This document shows positions 7,448 to 15,109 of a stretch of DNA of 39,454 nucleotides, in pieces; positions within the stretch are counted from its first letter, which is position 1, and every line of letters begins with the position of its first letter. A model generated the notes under the pieces. That model had not been told where the DNA came from. It searched no databases and worked only from the letters and a program-made list of their open reading frames with translations. The stretch comes from DSUN01 sp035527715 (lineage in GTDB: Bacteria; Planctomycetota; PUPC01; DSUN01), in contig DATKZY010000022.1 of the NCBI GenBank assembly GCA_035527715.1, forward strand, positions 1 to 39,454, read 5' to 3'. The translations under genes and the position numbers were made by a program.

Positions 7448-8848
7448 ATGGACAGGCGCGAATTCCTCAGAGCGATGGGGCTGGGGGCCGTGGCGCTCGG
7501 CGCGCACGCGGCCGCAGCCGATGGCGCGCGCCCGAACATCGTGCTGTGCATGACCGACGACCAGGGCTGGGGCGACACCGGCTACACCGGCCACCCGCAT
7601 CTGAAGACGCCCGTGCTCGACGACATGGCCGCGACGGGGCTGCGCTTCAACCGCTTCTACGCCGCCGCACCCGTCTGCTCGCCCACCCGCGGCAGCGTGA
7701 TGACCGGCCGCCACCCCAACCGCTTCGGCTGCTTCGCTCCCAACTGGTCCATCCGCCCCGAGGAGATCACCATCGCCGAGGCCCTCCGGCCCGCCGGCTA
7801 CGCCACCGGCCACTTCGGCAAGTGGCACCTCGGCCCCGTGAAGGCTGGCACGCCCGTCAACCCCGGCAACAGCGGGTTCGACGTGTGGCTCTCGCACGAC
7901 AACTTCTTCGAGCTTGACCCGCCCCTGAGCCGCATGGGCGAGGAGCCGCAGACCCATCGGGGCGAAAGCTCCGAGATCATCGTCGCCGAGTCCCTCGCCT
8001 TCATGCGCAAGGCCACCGAGGCGAAGAAGCCCTTCCTCGCCGTCGTCTGGTTCGGCTCGCCCCACGTGCCGTACAAGGCGCTCGACAAGGACCGCGAGCC
8101 GTACCGCGCCCTCCCCGAGCCGATGCAGCACTACCTGGGCGAGATCGCCGCCATGGACCGCGCAATGGGCATCCTGCGCAAGGGCCTGCGCGACCTCGGC
8201 GTGCGCGACAACACGCTGCTCTGGTTCTGCAGCGACAATGGGGCGACCGGCCCCGGCTCCACCGGCGGCCTCCGCGGCCGAAAGGGCAGCCTCTGGGAGG
8301 GCGGCGTGCGCGTGCCCGGCATCATCGAATGGCCGGCCCGCGTCCCCAAGCCCGTCGCCACCGACGTCCGCTGCTCGACCCTCGACATCTATCCGACGAT
8401 CATTGACTTGCTCGGCATCGAGGTGCCCGGGCAGGTGCGGCCGATTGACGGCATCAGCCTGCGCCCGCTGCTCGAGGGCGCGATGGCCGAGCGCCCCAAG
8501 CCCATGCCCTTCTGGGTCTACGCAGGGGGCAAGGAGGCGAGGAACGAATCCTATATCGCCAAGCAGGCCCTCAAAGGCGTCTGGCGCACCTTCAGCAACT
8601 ACAAGCACCCGACGCCCGCGACCGAGAACTTCGCAGGCCACGCCGCCCTCATTGACGGCCGCCACAAGCTCCACAAGCTCGGCAAGGGGCTGGAGCTGTA
8701 CGACCTCGTGGCCGACCCCAACGAGACGAAGAACCTCGCGGCCGAGAAGCCCGACGTCGTCGCCCGCATGAGGGCCACGCTCGACGAGTGGCAGGCCTCG
8801 GTCGAGCGCAGCCTGGCCGGCCTCGACTACGCGCCGAAGCCAGAGTGA
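7448..8848 (+). CDS. Tat-exported type I sulfatase
   Basis: The 466-residue arylsulfatase-type hydrolase begins with a Tat signal (MDRREFLRAMGLGAVALGAH). The formylglycine motif CSPTRG follows PVCSP near residue 78. Other conserved elements are NIVLCMTDDQGWGDTGY (metal-binding Asp pair), HFGKWHLG (Lys/His) and WFCSDNGATG. It should remove sulfate esters, probably from polysaccharide, in the periplasm after formylglycine maturation. AGGAGGAAG upstream of the ATG at 7448 fixes the start; the earlier frame from 7358 overlaps the cytochrome tail. It is the last gene of the operon and converges with the oxidoreductase gene 13 bp away. It could also be a choline sulfatase or phosphonate hydrolase, but the context favours glycans. 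Confidence 0.93.
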   Translation: MDRREFLRAMGLGAVALGAHAAAADGARPNIVLCMTDDQGWGDTGYTGHPHLKTPVLDDMAATGLRFNRFYAAAPVCSPTRGSVMTGRHPNRFGCFAPNWSIRPEEITIAEALRPAGYATGHFGKWHLGPVKAGTPVNPGNSGFDVWLSHDNFFELDPPLSRMGEEPQTHRGESSEIIVAESLAFMRKATEAKKPFLAVVWFGSPHVPYKALDKDREPYRALPEPMQHYLGEIAAMDRAMGILRKGLRDLGVRDNTLLWFCSDNGATGPGSTGGLRGRKGSLWEGGVRVPGIIEWPARVPKPVATDVRCSTLDIYPTIIDLLGIEVPGQVRPIDGISLRPLLEGAMAERPKPMPFWVYAGGKEARNESYIAKQALKGVWRTFSNYKHPTPATENFAGHAALIDGRHKLHKLGKGLELYDLVADPNETKNLAAEKPDVVARMRATLDEWQASVERSLAGLDYAPKPE

Positions 8849-8861
8849 GAAGCGGGCGGCC

Positions 8862-9839
8862 TCAGATTTCCTGGTAGTTCGGGCGCACCACGCGGCCCGT
8901 CGCAGCCGACTCGGCGACCGCCTCGTAGAGGACCATGCTCTTGTACGACTCGGCGATGCAGGAGCGCGTCGAGCGCCTCTGCTGAATGGCCTGCACGAAA
9001 TCCACCAGCTCGGCCAGGTGCCCCGTGTCGAGGCCGCTGTCGCCGGCCGAGGTGAACGTGGGCGGCTCGCGCCACTCAACGCATTTCCCCTCCCGCGCAA
9101 TCTTCCACGACGACGAGTTGTGGATGCTCATGAAATTCCCGCCGCGCGCGGTGATCTCGACCTCCTCGGTGGGAATGCCGAACGAGCGGCCGCAGTTGAG
9201 ACTGAGCGAGCCGACCGCGCCATTGGCATACTTGATGGACACCGCGTAGGCGTCGAGGCCTTTCGAGAAAGCGAAAACCTCGGCCGCGTCGCCGAACAGA
9301 TAGCCCGACAGGTCAATCACGTGGATCGCGAAGTCGAAGAGGAACGCGCTGCGCGTGCCCGTGTGCTTGTACTGCGCCGAGGCGTAATCAATCGAGAGCG
9401 AGTAGAGCGCGTCGGGCGGGAGCTCGCCGATGAACTCCTTCGCGCGGCTGTAAGCCACGTTGTAGCGCTTCTTGAAGGCCGTGGTGCAGAGGACCCCCGT
9501 CTCCTTCGACACGCGTGCGACGGCGAGGGCGTCGGCCGCGCTCAGGGCCGGCGGCTTCTCGGTGTAGACGGGGGTGCTGCGCCGCATCGCGATGGGCGCC
9601 AGCTTTGCGTGGCCCGCCGGCCCTGTGCAGATGATGACGCCGTCGGGCCGCTCGGCGTCGAGCATCGCCTCCATATCGGTATGGGCCGTGCCGCCGAAGA
9701 GCGCGGCGTTGCGTTCGGCCTTGGCCCGGTCGAGGTCGCACACGCCCACCAGCCTCGCGCCGGCCGCACCGATGTAGGGGTAGATGCGCTTCGACGACAG
9801 GCTGCCGGCGCCCACAATCGCGACCCTTGGATAGCCCAT
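8862..9839 (-). CDS. Gfo/Idh/MocA family NAD(P)-dependent oxidoreductase
   Basis: A 325-residue protein with an N-terminal Rossmann fold (VAIVGAGSLSSKRIYPYI), the dinucleotide-side motif VYTEKPPALS (the EKP Lys of the family) and a C-terminal alpha/beta substrate domain with FDFAIHVIDLSGYLFG. The family oxidises or rearranges sugars and cyclitols in the cytoplasm. The ATG at 9839 is chosen because it directly precedes the Rossmann strand; the longer frame starts inside the repeat-rich gap. It is the last gene of the minus-strand run, separated from the isomerase by a hairpin-forming repeat. Together with the isomerase and cupin it suggests sugar or inositol catabolism; the substrate is unknown. 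Confidence 0.92.
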   Translation of the reverse strand: MGYPRVAIVGAGSLSSKRIYPYIGAAGARLVGVCDLDRAKAERNAALFGGTAHTDMEAMLDAERPDGVIICTGPAGHAKLAPIAMRRSTPVYTEKPPALSAADALAVARVSKETGVLCTTAFKKRYNVAYSRAKEFIGELPPDALYSLSIDYASAQYKHTGTRSAFLFDFAIHVIDLSGYLFGDAAEVFAFSKGLDAYAVSIKYANGAVGSLSLNCGRSFGIPTEEVEITARGGNFMSIHNSSSWKIAREGKCVEWREPPTFTSAGDSGLDTGHLAELVDFVQAIQQRRSTRSCIAESYKSMVLYEAVAESAATGRVVRPNYQEI

Positions 9840-9882
9840 TGTGGTATGTGCTCCATATGGGGCCATCAGCGGTAACCGGAAG

Positions 9883-9970
9883 GGGATGAATGGAAGAATG
9901 GATGAATGGATGATTGCCAGACAACGCACGGTCTTTCATCCATCCATTCATCCACCCATCCACTCATCCC
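9883..9970. repeat. short inverted-repeat element, GGATGAATGGATGGG family (no gene in loop)
   Basis: The left arm (from 9883) consists of degenerate GGAT/GAAT tetranucleotides and is imperfectly complementary to the right arm 9934-9970, with about 20 nt of loop. It has the same family of arms as the pair enclosing the four-helix-bundle gene, but without a gene inside. It fills the gap between the oxidoreductase and isomerase genes. Confidence 0.85.
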
Positions 9971-9980
9971 TTCGCAGACG

Positions 9981-10733
9981 TCATGCGCGCAAGTCACGGA
10001 CCAAGCGCCTGATGTAGTCCAGCGCCTCGCCCAGGTAGCGCAGCCGGTTCTCCTTGTCCTGTGTCTCCATCTCGACCACCACGTCGCCCCCGTAGCCGTC
10101 GGCCACGAGCCGGGCGAGGAGGCCGGGCAGGTCAATCTCGCCGGCGCCGAAGGCGACCGATTGCGCCCCGATCTGGTCTTTCACGTGCACGTGGCGGATG
10201 CGGCCGGCGAGCGCCTCGTAGCCCCGGCGCCACGACACGCCGACCGAATGGAAGTGCCCAACCTCCAGGAGCGCCATCAGCCTCGGGTCGTTCACGCCGT
10301 CGAGCACTTCGAGATAGTCGTCGAGGGTTGTGATCGCCGTGCCCTTGTGGTTCTGCACGACGGGCACGAGGGGCAGCTCGGCGATGGCGTCGAGCAGGGC
10401 GCGCGTGCCCGCGAAGAAGTCGGGCTTCGTCTTCGCCTTCACGATGGCGCAGCGGCAGCCGGTGGCCGCGCCGAAGCGCGCCGCCTGGACGGCCTGCGGC
10501 AGCGACGCATCGAGGTCCTCGGTCAGCGCGGGCAGGTGGACGCAGCAGTAGGCGAAGCCGTACCTCGCCGCGGCGTCGAGGTAGCGGCGTGGGTCGTCGA
10601 GCACGTTGGCAGCCGACTTGCACCAGCTCGTGAACATCTCGAAGCGGCGATAGCCGAGCGCGCCGTACGCGCGGAAGCACTCCTCCAGGCCCAGCTCGGG
10701 ATTCGAGCACGGGCTGACAGCGATGGTGAACAT
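9981..10733 (-). CDS. sugar phosphate isomerase/epimerase (AP endonuclease 2-like TIM barrel)
   Basis: A 250-residue barrel protein beginning MFTIAVSPCSNPELGLEECF, without signal peptide and therefore cytoplasmic. Candidate metal ligands lie in LVPVVQNHKG, LMALLEVGHFHSVG, IRHVHVKDQIG and DVVVEMETQDK. The layout fits myo-inositol or ketose isomerases of the xylose-isomerase-like superfamily, but the strand-4 acidic ligand is replaced by Q in VVQNH. Its start lies 4 bp after the stop of the cupin gene, so the two are probably coupled. With the downstream Gfo/Idh/MocA gene it forms a typical sugar or cyclitol catabolic pair. Confidence 0.88.
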   Translation of the reverse strand: MFTIAVSPCSNPELGLEECFRAYGALGYRRFEMFTSWCKSAANVLDDPRRYLDAAARYGFAYCCVHLPALTEDLDASLPQAVQAARFGAATGCRCAIVKAKTKPDFFAGTRALLDAIAELPLVPVVQNHKGTAITTLDDYLEVLDGVNDPRLMALLEVGHFHSVGVSWRRGYEALAGRIRHVHVKDQIGAQSVAFGAGEIDLPGLLARLVADGYGGDVVVEMETQDKENRLRYLGEALDYIRRLVRDLRA

Positions 10734-10737
10734 GGCT

Positions 10738-11151
10738 CTATGCCTTCTGGCCAGGCGGCAGTGTCTTCACGCCGGGGATGGCGCGCAGGGCCTCCTCGGC
10801 GCCGGTCGGGCAGTAGATCACGAGCAGCCGCATCGGCTGCTTGCCCGTGTTGAGCGTCGAGTGATAGGCGCTGTTGGGCACGAAGATGGACGCCCCCGGC
10901 CCGACCTTCACCGTGCCGCCGTCGTCCACCATCTGCTCGCCGGTGCCGGAGATGCAGTAGATGATCTCCTCGGTGCCCGGGTGATTGTGCCGGTCGTGGC
11001 CCTTGCCGGGCGCCAGCTCGACGAGTCCGCACGTCATGCGTTTCGCTCCCGTGAGCTTCGGCTCGCTGAGGAGCCGGATTGTGCCCCAATCATAGACCAG
11101 TGTCTCCACGTCCTCAGGCCGCACAATGCTGCCTTTGCCGAGTCTGTCCAC
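10738..11151 (-). CDS. cupin domain protein
   Basis: A single-domain cupin of 137 residues with both family motifs: GKGHDRHNHPGTEEIIYCIS (metal-ligand His-x-His and Glu) and GPGASIFVPNSAYHSTLNTG (final His). Such small cupins act as sugar-phosphate isomerases, dioxygenases or ligand-binding modules. The GTG at 11151 is preferred over the TTG at 11172 because AAGGAG sits 6 nt upstream of it; the longer form would add seven residues. It lies immediately downstream of the inverted repeat that encloses the four-helix-bundle gene and 4 bp before the isomerase gene. Role inferred from neighbours: isomerisation or stabilisation of the same sugar intermediate. Confidence 0.88.
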   Translation of the reverse strand: MDRLGKGSIVRPEDVETLVYDWGTIRLLSEPKLTGAKRMTCGLVELAPGKGHDRHNHPGTEEIIYCISGTGEQMVDDGGTVKVGPGASIFVPNSAYHSTLNTGKQPMRLLVIYCPTGAEEALRAIPGVKTLPPGQKA

Positions 11152-11175
11152 GGCGTTCTCCTTCTCTGTCAAGGG

Positions 11176-11737
11176 GGATGAATGGATGGGTGGATGAATG
11201 GAAGAATCGGGCCATCAGCCATCTGTGCCCTCACCATAGGCGGCGTTGCTCTCCTGGACGATGAAGCTCTCATCCCACTGGCCCTGACTACGCGTGCTCG
11301 CGACGCGCTCGGTCAAGCGAGTGAGCCCGTTCTCGAGCTTGTAGGAGAGGCCGTCGGCCTCCTCGAAGTCAGCTTCGGTGACCTGGCGTGCCTTTCTGTA
11401 CGCGTGCAGCCCTGAGACGGATTCGCCCAGGGAACTGAGCGCGACGTTGAGGAAACGCAAGTAGTCGCTTGCCGTGCGCCGGCAGTAGCCTTCCGCTATA
11501 TTGCGGTGGACTGAGTCGACGCTCGCGATCTGATTGGAGGCGACCCGCCGCAGCCCAAAGGGGAAGGCCCGAAAGATACGGCACGTCAGCACGTAGTAGT
11601 CAACCGCGTCCTGCCATACCACCAGCTTCCGGTAACCGCGGTTCGCGTTCCGCCGCGGGCTCATCCACGAGCCGTGAGTTTCGCCGCTCATCCTTCAACT
11701 CCTTCTTCCATCCATTCATCCACCCATCCATTCATCC
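11176..11737. repeat. long inverted repeat enclosing the four-helix-bundle gene
   Basis: The left arm is 11176-11206 and the right arm 11703-11737. The outer 27 nt of the arms are perfect reverse complements, and the remainder matches after one 4-nt indel. The 496-nt loop contains only the four-helix-bundle gene, with its start 12 nt from the right arm and its stop 8 nt from the left arm. The arms end 2 nt from the stop codon of the upstream TIM-barrel gene and begin just outside the cupin start region. Confidence 0.9.
11215..11691 (-). CDS. four-helix bundle protein (S23 / 23S rRNA intervening-sequence protein family)
   Basis: A 158-residue protein with the family's conserved pattern: YRKLVVWQDAVDYYVLTCRI, FGLRRVASNQIASVDSVHRNIAEGYCRR, DYLRFLNVALSSLGESVSGL and ADFEEADGL. 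These are four amphipathic helices. The family is known from ORFs inside 23S rRNA intervening sequences and is related to the accessory proteins of diversity-generating retroelements; it forms basic oligomers thought to bind nucleic acid. The C-terminal 25 residues (STRSQGQWDESF...) look unstructured. GAAGG lies close to the ATG; a second ATG at codon 10 is possible. The gene is oriented with the operon but wholly contained in the loop of a long inverted repeat, so it may be an inserted element rather than an operon member. Function unproven. Confidence 0.88.
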   Translation of the reverse strand: MSGETHGSWMSPRRNANRGYRKLVVWQDAVDYYVLTCRIFRAFPFGLRRVASNQIASVDSVHRNIAEGYCRRTASDYLRFLNVALSSLGESVSGLHAYRKARQVTEADFEEADGLSYKLENGLTRLTERVASTRSQGQWDESFIVQESNAAYGEGTDG

Positions 11738-11739
11738 TC

Positions 11740-12582
11740 TCACATGGCGCCTCCAAGCCGCAGTTCCTTGAAGGCCCTTGCCTGGCCTTCAATTGCCCCC
11801 TCCACCGCCAGCCGCTCGATGCTGGAGGCGCCGAAGAAGCCGGCGATGCCCTTGGTGTGCTGGAAGATGAACTGCGCGTCCTCCGGTTCGGCGATGGGGC
11901 CGCCGTGGCAGAGGACGAGGATGTCGGGGTTCACGGCCTTGGCCGCGTCGTGCATGGCCTGGACTTTGTTCGCGGCCTGCTCGAGCGTGAGGGCGGTGTG
12001 GGCGCCGATGCTGCCCTTCGTGGTGAGGCCCATGTGCGGCACCAACACGTCGGCCCCCGCCTTCGCCATCGCCGTCGCTGTCTCCTCGTCGAAGACGTAG
12101 GGGCAGGTGAGCAGGTCCAGCTCGCGCGCGAGGCGGATCAACTCCACCTCCAGGCCGTAGCCCATCCCCGTCTCCTCCAGGTTCGCGCGGAAGAGGCCGT
12201 CAATGAGTCCGACGGTCGGGAAGTTCTGCACGCCGTCGAAGCCCATCGCCTTGAGCTGCCGCAGGAACACGGGCATCAGGCGGAAGGGGTCGGTGCCGCA
12301 CACGCCGGCCAGCACGGGCGTGTTCCTCACCACGGGCAGCACCTCGGCGGCCATCTCGACCACGATGGCGTTGGCATCGCCATAGGGCATCAGCCCGGCG
12401 AGCGAGCCGCGGCCCGCCATGCGATAGCGGCCCGAGTTGTAGATGATGATGAGGTCCGCCCCACCCTTCTCGGCGAACTTAGCCGAAATCCCGGTCCCCG
12501 CCCCGCAGCCGAGAATGGGCCGCCCCGCGGCCACCTGGCCGCGCAATCGCTTCAGGGCATCTTCGCGTGGAATGAAGGGCAT
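11740..12582 (-). CDS. phosphoenolpyruvate hydrolase family TIM-barrel protein (Tm-1 C-terminal half homologue)
   Basis: A 280-residue protein typical of the PEP_hydrolase/TIM-barrel signal-transduction family: GCGAGTGISAKFAEKGGADLIIIYNSGRYR, PVLAGVCGTDPF, GFDGVQNFPTVGLIDG, DVLVPHMGLTTKGSIGA and ILVLCHGGPIAEPEDA. Family members are found next to, or fused behind, UPF0261 domains, as in the plant Tm-1 protein. The biochemical reaction is poorly defined. A strong AAGGAGGAG RBS sits 7 nt before the ATG at 12582; the longer frame overlaps the preceding gene. It starts 1 nt after the stop of the small membrane protein gene, so the three-gene unit is clearly coupled. Cytoplasmic. Confidence 0.92.
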   Translation of the reverse strand: MPFIPREDALKRLRGQVAAGRPILGCGAGTGISAKFAEKGGADLIIIYNSGRYRMAGRGSLAGLMPYGDANAIVVEMAAEVLPVVRNTPVLAGVCGTDPFRLMPVFLRQLKAMGFDGVQNFPTVGLIDGLFRANLEETGMGYGLEVELIRLARELDLLTCPYVFDEETATAMAKAGADVLVPHMGLTTKGSIGAHTALTLEQAANKVQAMHDAAKAVNPDILVLCHGGPIAEPEDAQFIFQHTKGIAGFFGASSIERLAVEGAIEGQARAFKELRLGGAM

Positions 12583-12583
12583 G

Positions 12584-12892
12584 TCACTCCTCCTTTGCCT
12601 CGTTGCTCGTGGCCTTCTCGATGGCCTTGAGGATCTCCTGCTTCTGCTGGTCAATGTAGCTGAGGATGTCGCGCTTGACGCCGTGGAGGTAGACGAGTGC
12701 GCCGAGGATGGCGCCGAGGATGCCGATGGGGGCCATGAGTGCCGCGTCGCCGGGGTCACGGCTCCACAGGCAGGCCCACAGTGCGCCCGCCGTGGCCAGC
12801 AGGCACCCCGCGGCCTTGTAGCACCCCCTCTCCAGGAGGAGCACGACGGCCACGGGGATGATGAATGTGAGGGTGAGGAACAGCGTTCCCAT
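12584..12892 (-). CDS. small three-pass membrane protein between UPF0261 and PEP-hydrolase genes
   Basis: A 102-residue protein with three hydrophobic segments (about residues 2-20, 24-43 and 50-70) followed by a charged cytoplasmic helix (VKRDILSYIDQQKQEILKAIEKATSNEAKEE) with coiled-coil character. It is separated by 2 nt from the UPF0261 stop and 1 nt from the TIM-barrel start, so all three are co-translated. No family was recognised. Its position between two halves that are fused in other organisms suggests a membrane anchor or a transport partner for the complex; this is inference from context alone. Confidence 0.78.
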   Translation of the reverse strand: MGTLFLTLTFIIPVAVVLLLERGCYKAAGCLLATAGALWACLWSRDPGDAALMAPIGILGAILGALVYLHGVKRDILSYIDQQKQEILKAIEKATSNEAKEE

Positions 12893-12894
12893 GG

Positions 12895-14121
12895 CTAGCC
12901 TCCTGTGGGTCGCCTCTTCTTGAGGAACTCCAGCAGCTTCGCCGCCACGGCGTCGGCGAAGGCGTCGTCGTTGATGTTGTTGTCCATTTCGATGACCTCG
13001 ATGTCGCGGCTCGCGCCCTCCCGAATCGCGTCAAAGAGGGCCTGGTCGGCCTCGGGCCACCAGAACTCCTTGCCGGGCGCATCGAGCATCGAGACGCCCT
13101 GGAGCGGGAGGAGGAAGGCGACGGGGCCTTTCGCGGCATTGGCCTTCTCGGCGAGGATGCGGCCCATCGCCGCGTTTTCCTCGGGCGTGGTGCGCATCAG
13201 GGTGATGCTGGGGTTCCAGCGGTAGAAGCGGCGGCCCTTGTATTTCGCGGGCACGGTCTCGGGCGCCCAGAAGTTGGCCATGTCGAGGCAGCCGGGCACG
13301 ATGACCTGCGGGATGCCGCGCCGCGCCGCCGCGTCGCCGCGCGTGGGGCCGGCAGTGAAGACGCCGCCGCAGATCTCGTCGGCCCACTCGGTCGTCGTGA
13401 TGTCGAGCACGCCGTCAATGAAGCCCTCGTCCACCAGGCTCTCCATCGTCTTGCCGCCGGTGCCGGTGGCGTGGAAGACGAGGGTCTCGTAGCCCCGCTC
13501 GGCCATCGTGGCGACGCAGCGGTTGACGACGGGCGTGGTGTTGCCGAACATCGAGGCGGCGAGGAGCGGCCTGGCCTTGACCTTCGGCGGCTTCGTCTCG
13601 ACCATTCCCACGATGGCGCCCACGGCGTTCGCATAGATCGGCGCGCTGATGCGGTTGATCCCCGCCACGTCCACAATCGAGGGCATCATCACGATGTCCT
13701 TCGTGCCCACGTAGGCCGAGGTGTCGCCCGAGGCGACCGTGCTGACCATCACCTTGGGGAAGCCGAGGGGCAGCGCCCGCATGGCCGCGGTGCCGATGGC
13801 CGTGCCCGCCGTGCCGCCGAGGGCGAGCACGCCGTCAATCTTCCCCTTGTCGAAGAGCCGCTTGACGACCTTGGCGGCGCCGCGGGTCATGATCTGCATC
13901 GCGAGCGCCTTGTCGGCCTTCTCGCGCAGGAGGCGCACGGCGACGCCCCCGGCCCGGGCGACCTCGGACGCGGCGACGTGGGGCCGGAACTGGTGCCTGC
14001 CCACGACGCTCGTGTCAATCACCAGCGCCCGGTGGCCGCGCGCGGCGATCTCGTTCGCCACGAACGCCACGTCGTTGCCCTTCGTGTCGAGCGACCCGAT
14101 CACAGCGATTGTCTTTGCCAT
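12895..14121 (-). CDS. UPF0261 / Tm-1-like ATP-binding domain protein
   Basis: A 408-residue protein with the family signature at the N-terminus (TIAVIGSLDTKGNDVAFVA), VIDTSVVG, the glycine-rich GVLALGGTAGTAIGTAAM, and further conserved segments ASMFGNTTPVV, VFHATGTGGKTMESLV and MDNNINDDAFADAV. Known Tm-1 proteins bind ATP, and in tomato bind a viral replication protein; the bacterial role is unclear but is linked to the PEP-hydrolase-type TIM barrel. The start at 14121 is chosen because AAGGAAG lies 9 nt upstream and the protein then begins directly at the conserved strand. It is the first gene downstream of a near-consensus promoter. Confidence 0.92.
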   Translation of the reverse strand: MAKTIAVIGSLDTKGNDVAFVANEIAARGHRALVIDTSVVGRHQFRPHVAASEVARAGGVAVRLLREKADKALAMQIMTRGAAKVVKRLFDKGKIDGVLALGGTAGTAIGTAAMRALPLGFPKVMVSTVASGDTSAYVGTKDIVMMPSIVDVAGINRISAPIYANAVGAIVGMVETKPPKVKARPLLAASMFGNTTPVVNRCVATMAERGYETLVFHATGTGGKTMESLVDEGFIDGVLDITTTEWADEICGGVFTAGPTRGDAAARRGIPQVIVPGCLDMANFWAPETVPAKYKGRRFYRWNPSITLMRTTPEENAAMGRILAEKANAAKGPVAFLLPLQGVSMLDAPGKEFWWPEADQALFDAIREGASRDIEVIEMDNNINDDAFADAVAAKLLEFLKKRRPTGG

Positions 14122-14163
14122 CGCGCATCTTCCTTCATCAGCGGAGGTCCTTGTATGGCAAGC

Positions 14164-14192
14164 ATTGTAGGACGGCGTGCGGAGTGCGTCAA
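14164..14192 (-). promoter_or_regulatory. strong sigma-70-type promoter for the UPF0261 operon
   Basis: On the minus strand TTGACG (14192-14187) and TACAAT (14169-14164) are spaced by 17 bp, each matching 5 of 6 consensus positions. The predicted leader before the UPF0261 ATG is about 35 nt. Confidence 0.65.
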
Positions 14193-14227
14193 GGCGTGTC
14201 GCCTCCACGCCGCCGGTGCGCCGCGGG

Positions 14228-14255
14228 TTGCTTTGGCCGCGAAATCTGCTATCTT
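14228..14255 (+). promoter_or_regulatory. possible promoter for the plus-strand membrane protein/DUF1028/sulfatase run
   Basis: TTGCTT (14228-14233) and TATCTT (14250-14255) are spaced by 16 bp. The match is moderate. It is the only candidate seen in the divergent gap upstream of the GTG at 14298. Confidence 0.3.
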
Positions 14256-14297
14256 GGGAGCCCGGTACCCCCGAGGCCGGATGACGGAGCCGAGAGC

Positions 14298-15059
14298 GTG
14301 AGCGAGGCCCAGGAACCCAAGGAGCCGCCGACCGCGGAGCAGGGCGCGCCGGGCGCGGAGGCGACGCCGGCCGTCGCGCCGCCCGGCGGCGAGCAGCCGC
14401 GGGCGGCGGAGCTGTTCGTGGCCGCTGCCATGGTCACCCTGGTGGCCGGGCTCGTGCTCTGGGGAGCCGTCGCCCAGGAGCAGGAGCCCGTGCTCGACGT
14501 GGGCACCGTGTCGCCCGCCCAGGCCCTCGACCCGCAGGCCGTGCCCTCGGGCGCGTTCGCCACGGTGGTGGGCAAGCCCGACCCGTCCCGCGTCGCGCCG
14601 CTCTACAGCATGCGGCCGGGACGGGAGCAGGACCTGTTGCTGGTTTTCCGCGACGCGCCCCGCCTGGTGCTTTACTGTCGCGCGAAGCACCCGCTCGCCC
14701 AGGCCGTCTACCGCCATCCCCCGACCGTGAGGGGCCAGCCCGTGACCGCCGGCGAGTTCGAGGAGACGTGGGAGCTTAGCGGCCGCATCTGCGACGCCGA
14801 CAAGTACAGCGACCCCAACCTCGGCAGCGCCGGCGTGTCCATCCAGCAGTTGGCCGTGGAACGGCTGGGCGTCGCCGCAGGCGAGGTGGTGCGCGTCCTG
14901 GCCATTGGCGCAACGCCCGGCGACCTGCGCCGCTCGGCGCAGACGGCGGTCGTCTTCGGCGCCGGGATGACGCTTGTCGCCATCGCTCTTTGGACCCTCG
15001 CCATCCACGGAGTGGTCCGGAGCCGCGATGCTCGGAGGGAAGCAGATGCCGCAGCGTAG
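14298..15059 (+). CDS. membrane-anchored hypothetical protein with two terminal transmembrane helices
   Basis: The 253-residue protein begins with a 35-residue Pro/Glu/Ala-rich tail (SEAQEPKEPPTAEQG...), then a transmembrane helix (AAELFVAAAMVTLVAGLVLWG). A roughly 160-residue extracytoplasmic domain follows, containing YSMRPGREQDLLLVFRDAP and EETWELSGRICDADKYSDPN, and a second helix (VVFGAGMTLVAIALWTLAI) near the C-terminus. GTG at 14298 is chosen because an upstream ATG (14281) is out of frame and the longer frame runs into the divergent promoter. The function is not recognised; the small domain between two helices resembles membrane-tethered binding modules. The stop codon lies at the edge of a nested inverted repeat. 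Confidence 0.7.
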   Translation: MSEAQEPKEPPTAEQGAPGAEATPAVAPPGGEQPRAAELFVAAAMVTLVAGLVLWGAVAQEQEPVLDVGTVSPAQALDPQAVPSGAFATVVGKPDPSRVAPLYSMRPGREQDLLLVFRDAPRLVLYCRAKHPLAQAVYRHPPTVRGQPVTAGEFEETWELSGRICDADKYSDPNLGSAGVSIQQLAVERLGVAAGEVVRVLAIGATPGDLRRSAQTAVVFGAGMTLVAIALWTLAIHGVVRSRDARREADAAA

Positions 15060-15109
15060 GGTGTGCATACTTGCACACCATCTTCCGCGTGCACGTATGC
15101 ACGCCCTAC
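15056..15109. repeat. nested inverted repeat around GTGCATAC motifs
   Basis: The outer arms GTAGGG and CCCTAC enclose two hairpins, GTGTGCATAC/TTGCACAC and GCGTGCAC/GTATGCACGC, which are themselves related in inverted orientation. The structure covers the stop of the upstream membrane gene and the first candidate start codon (15097) of the DUF1028 gene, so it could be an operator or an RNA structure that gates translation. Confidence 0.75.
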
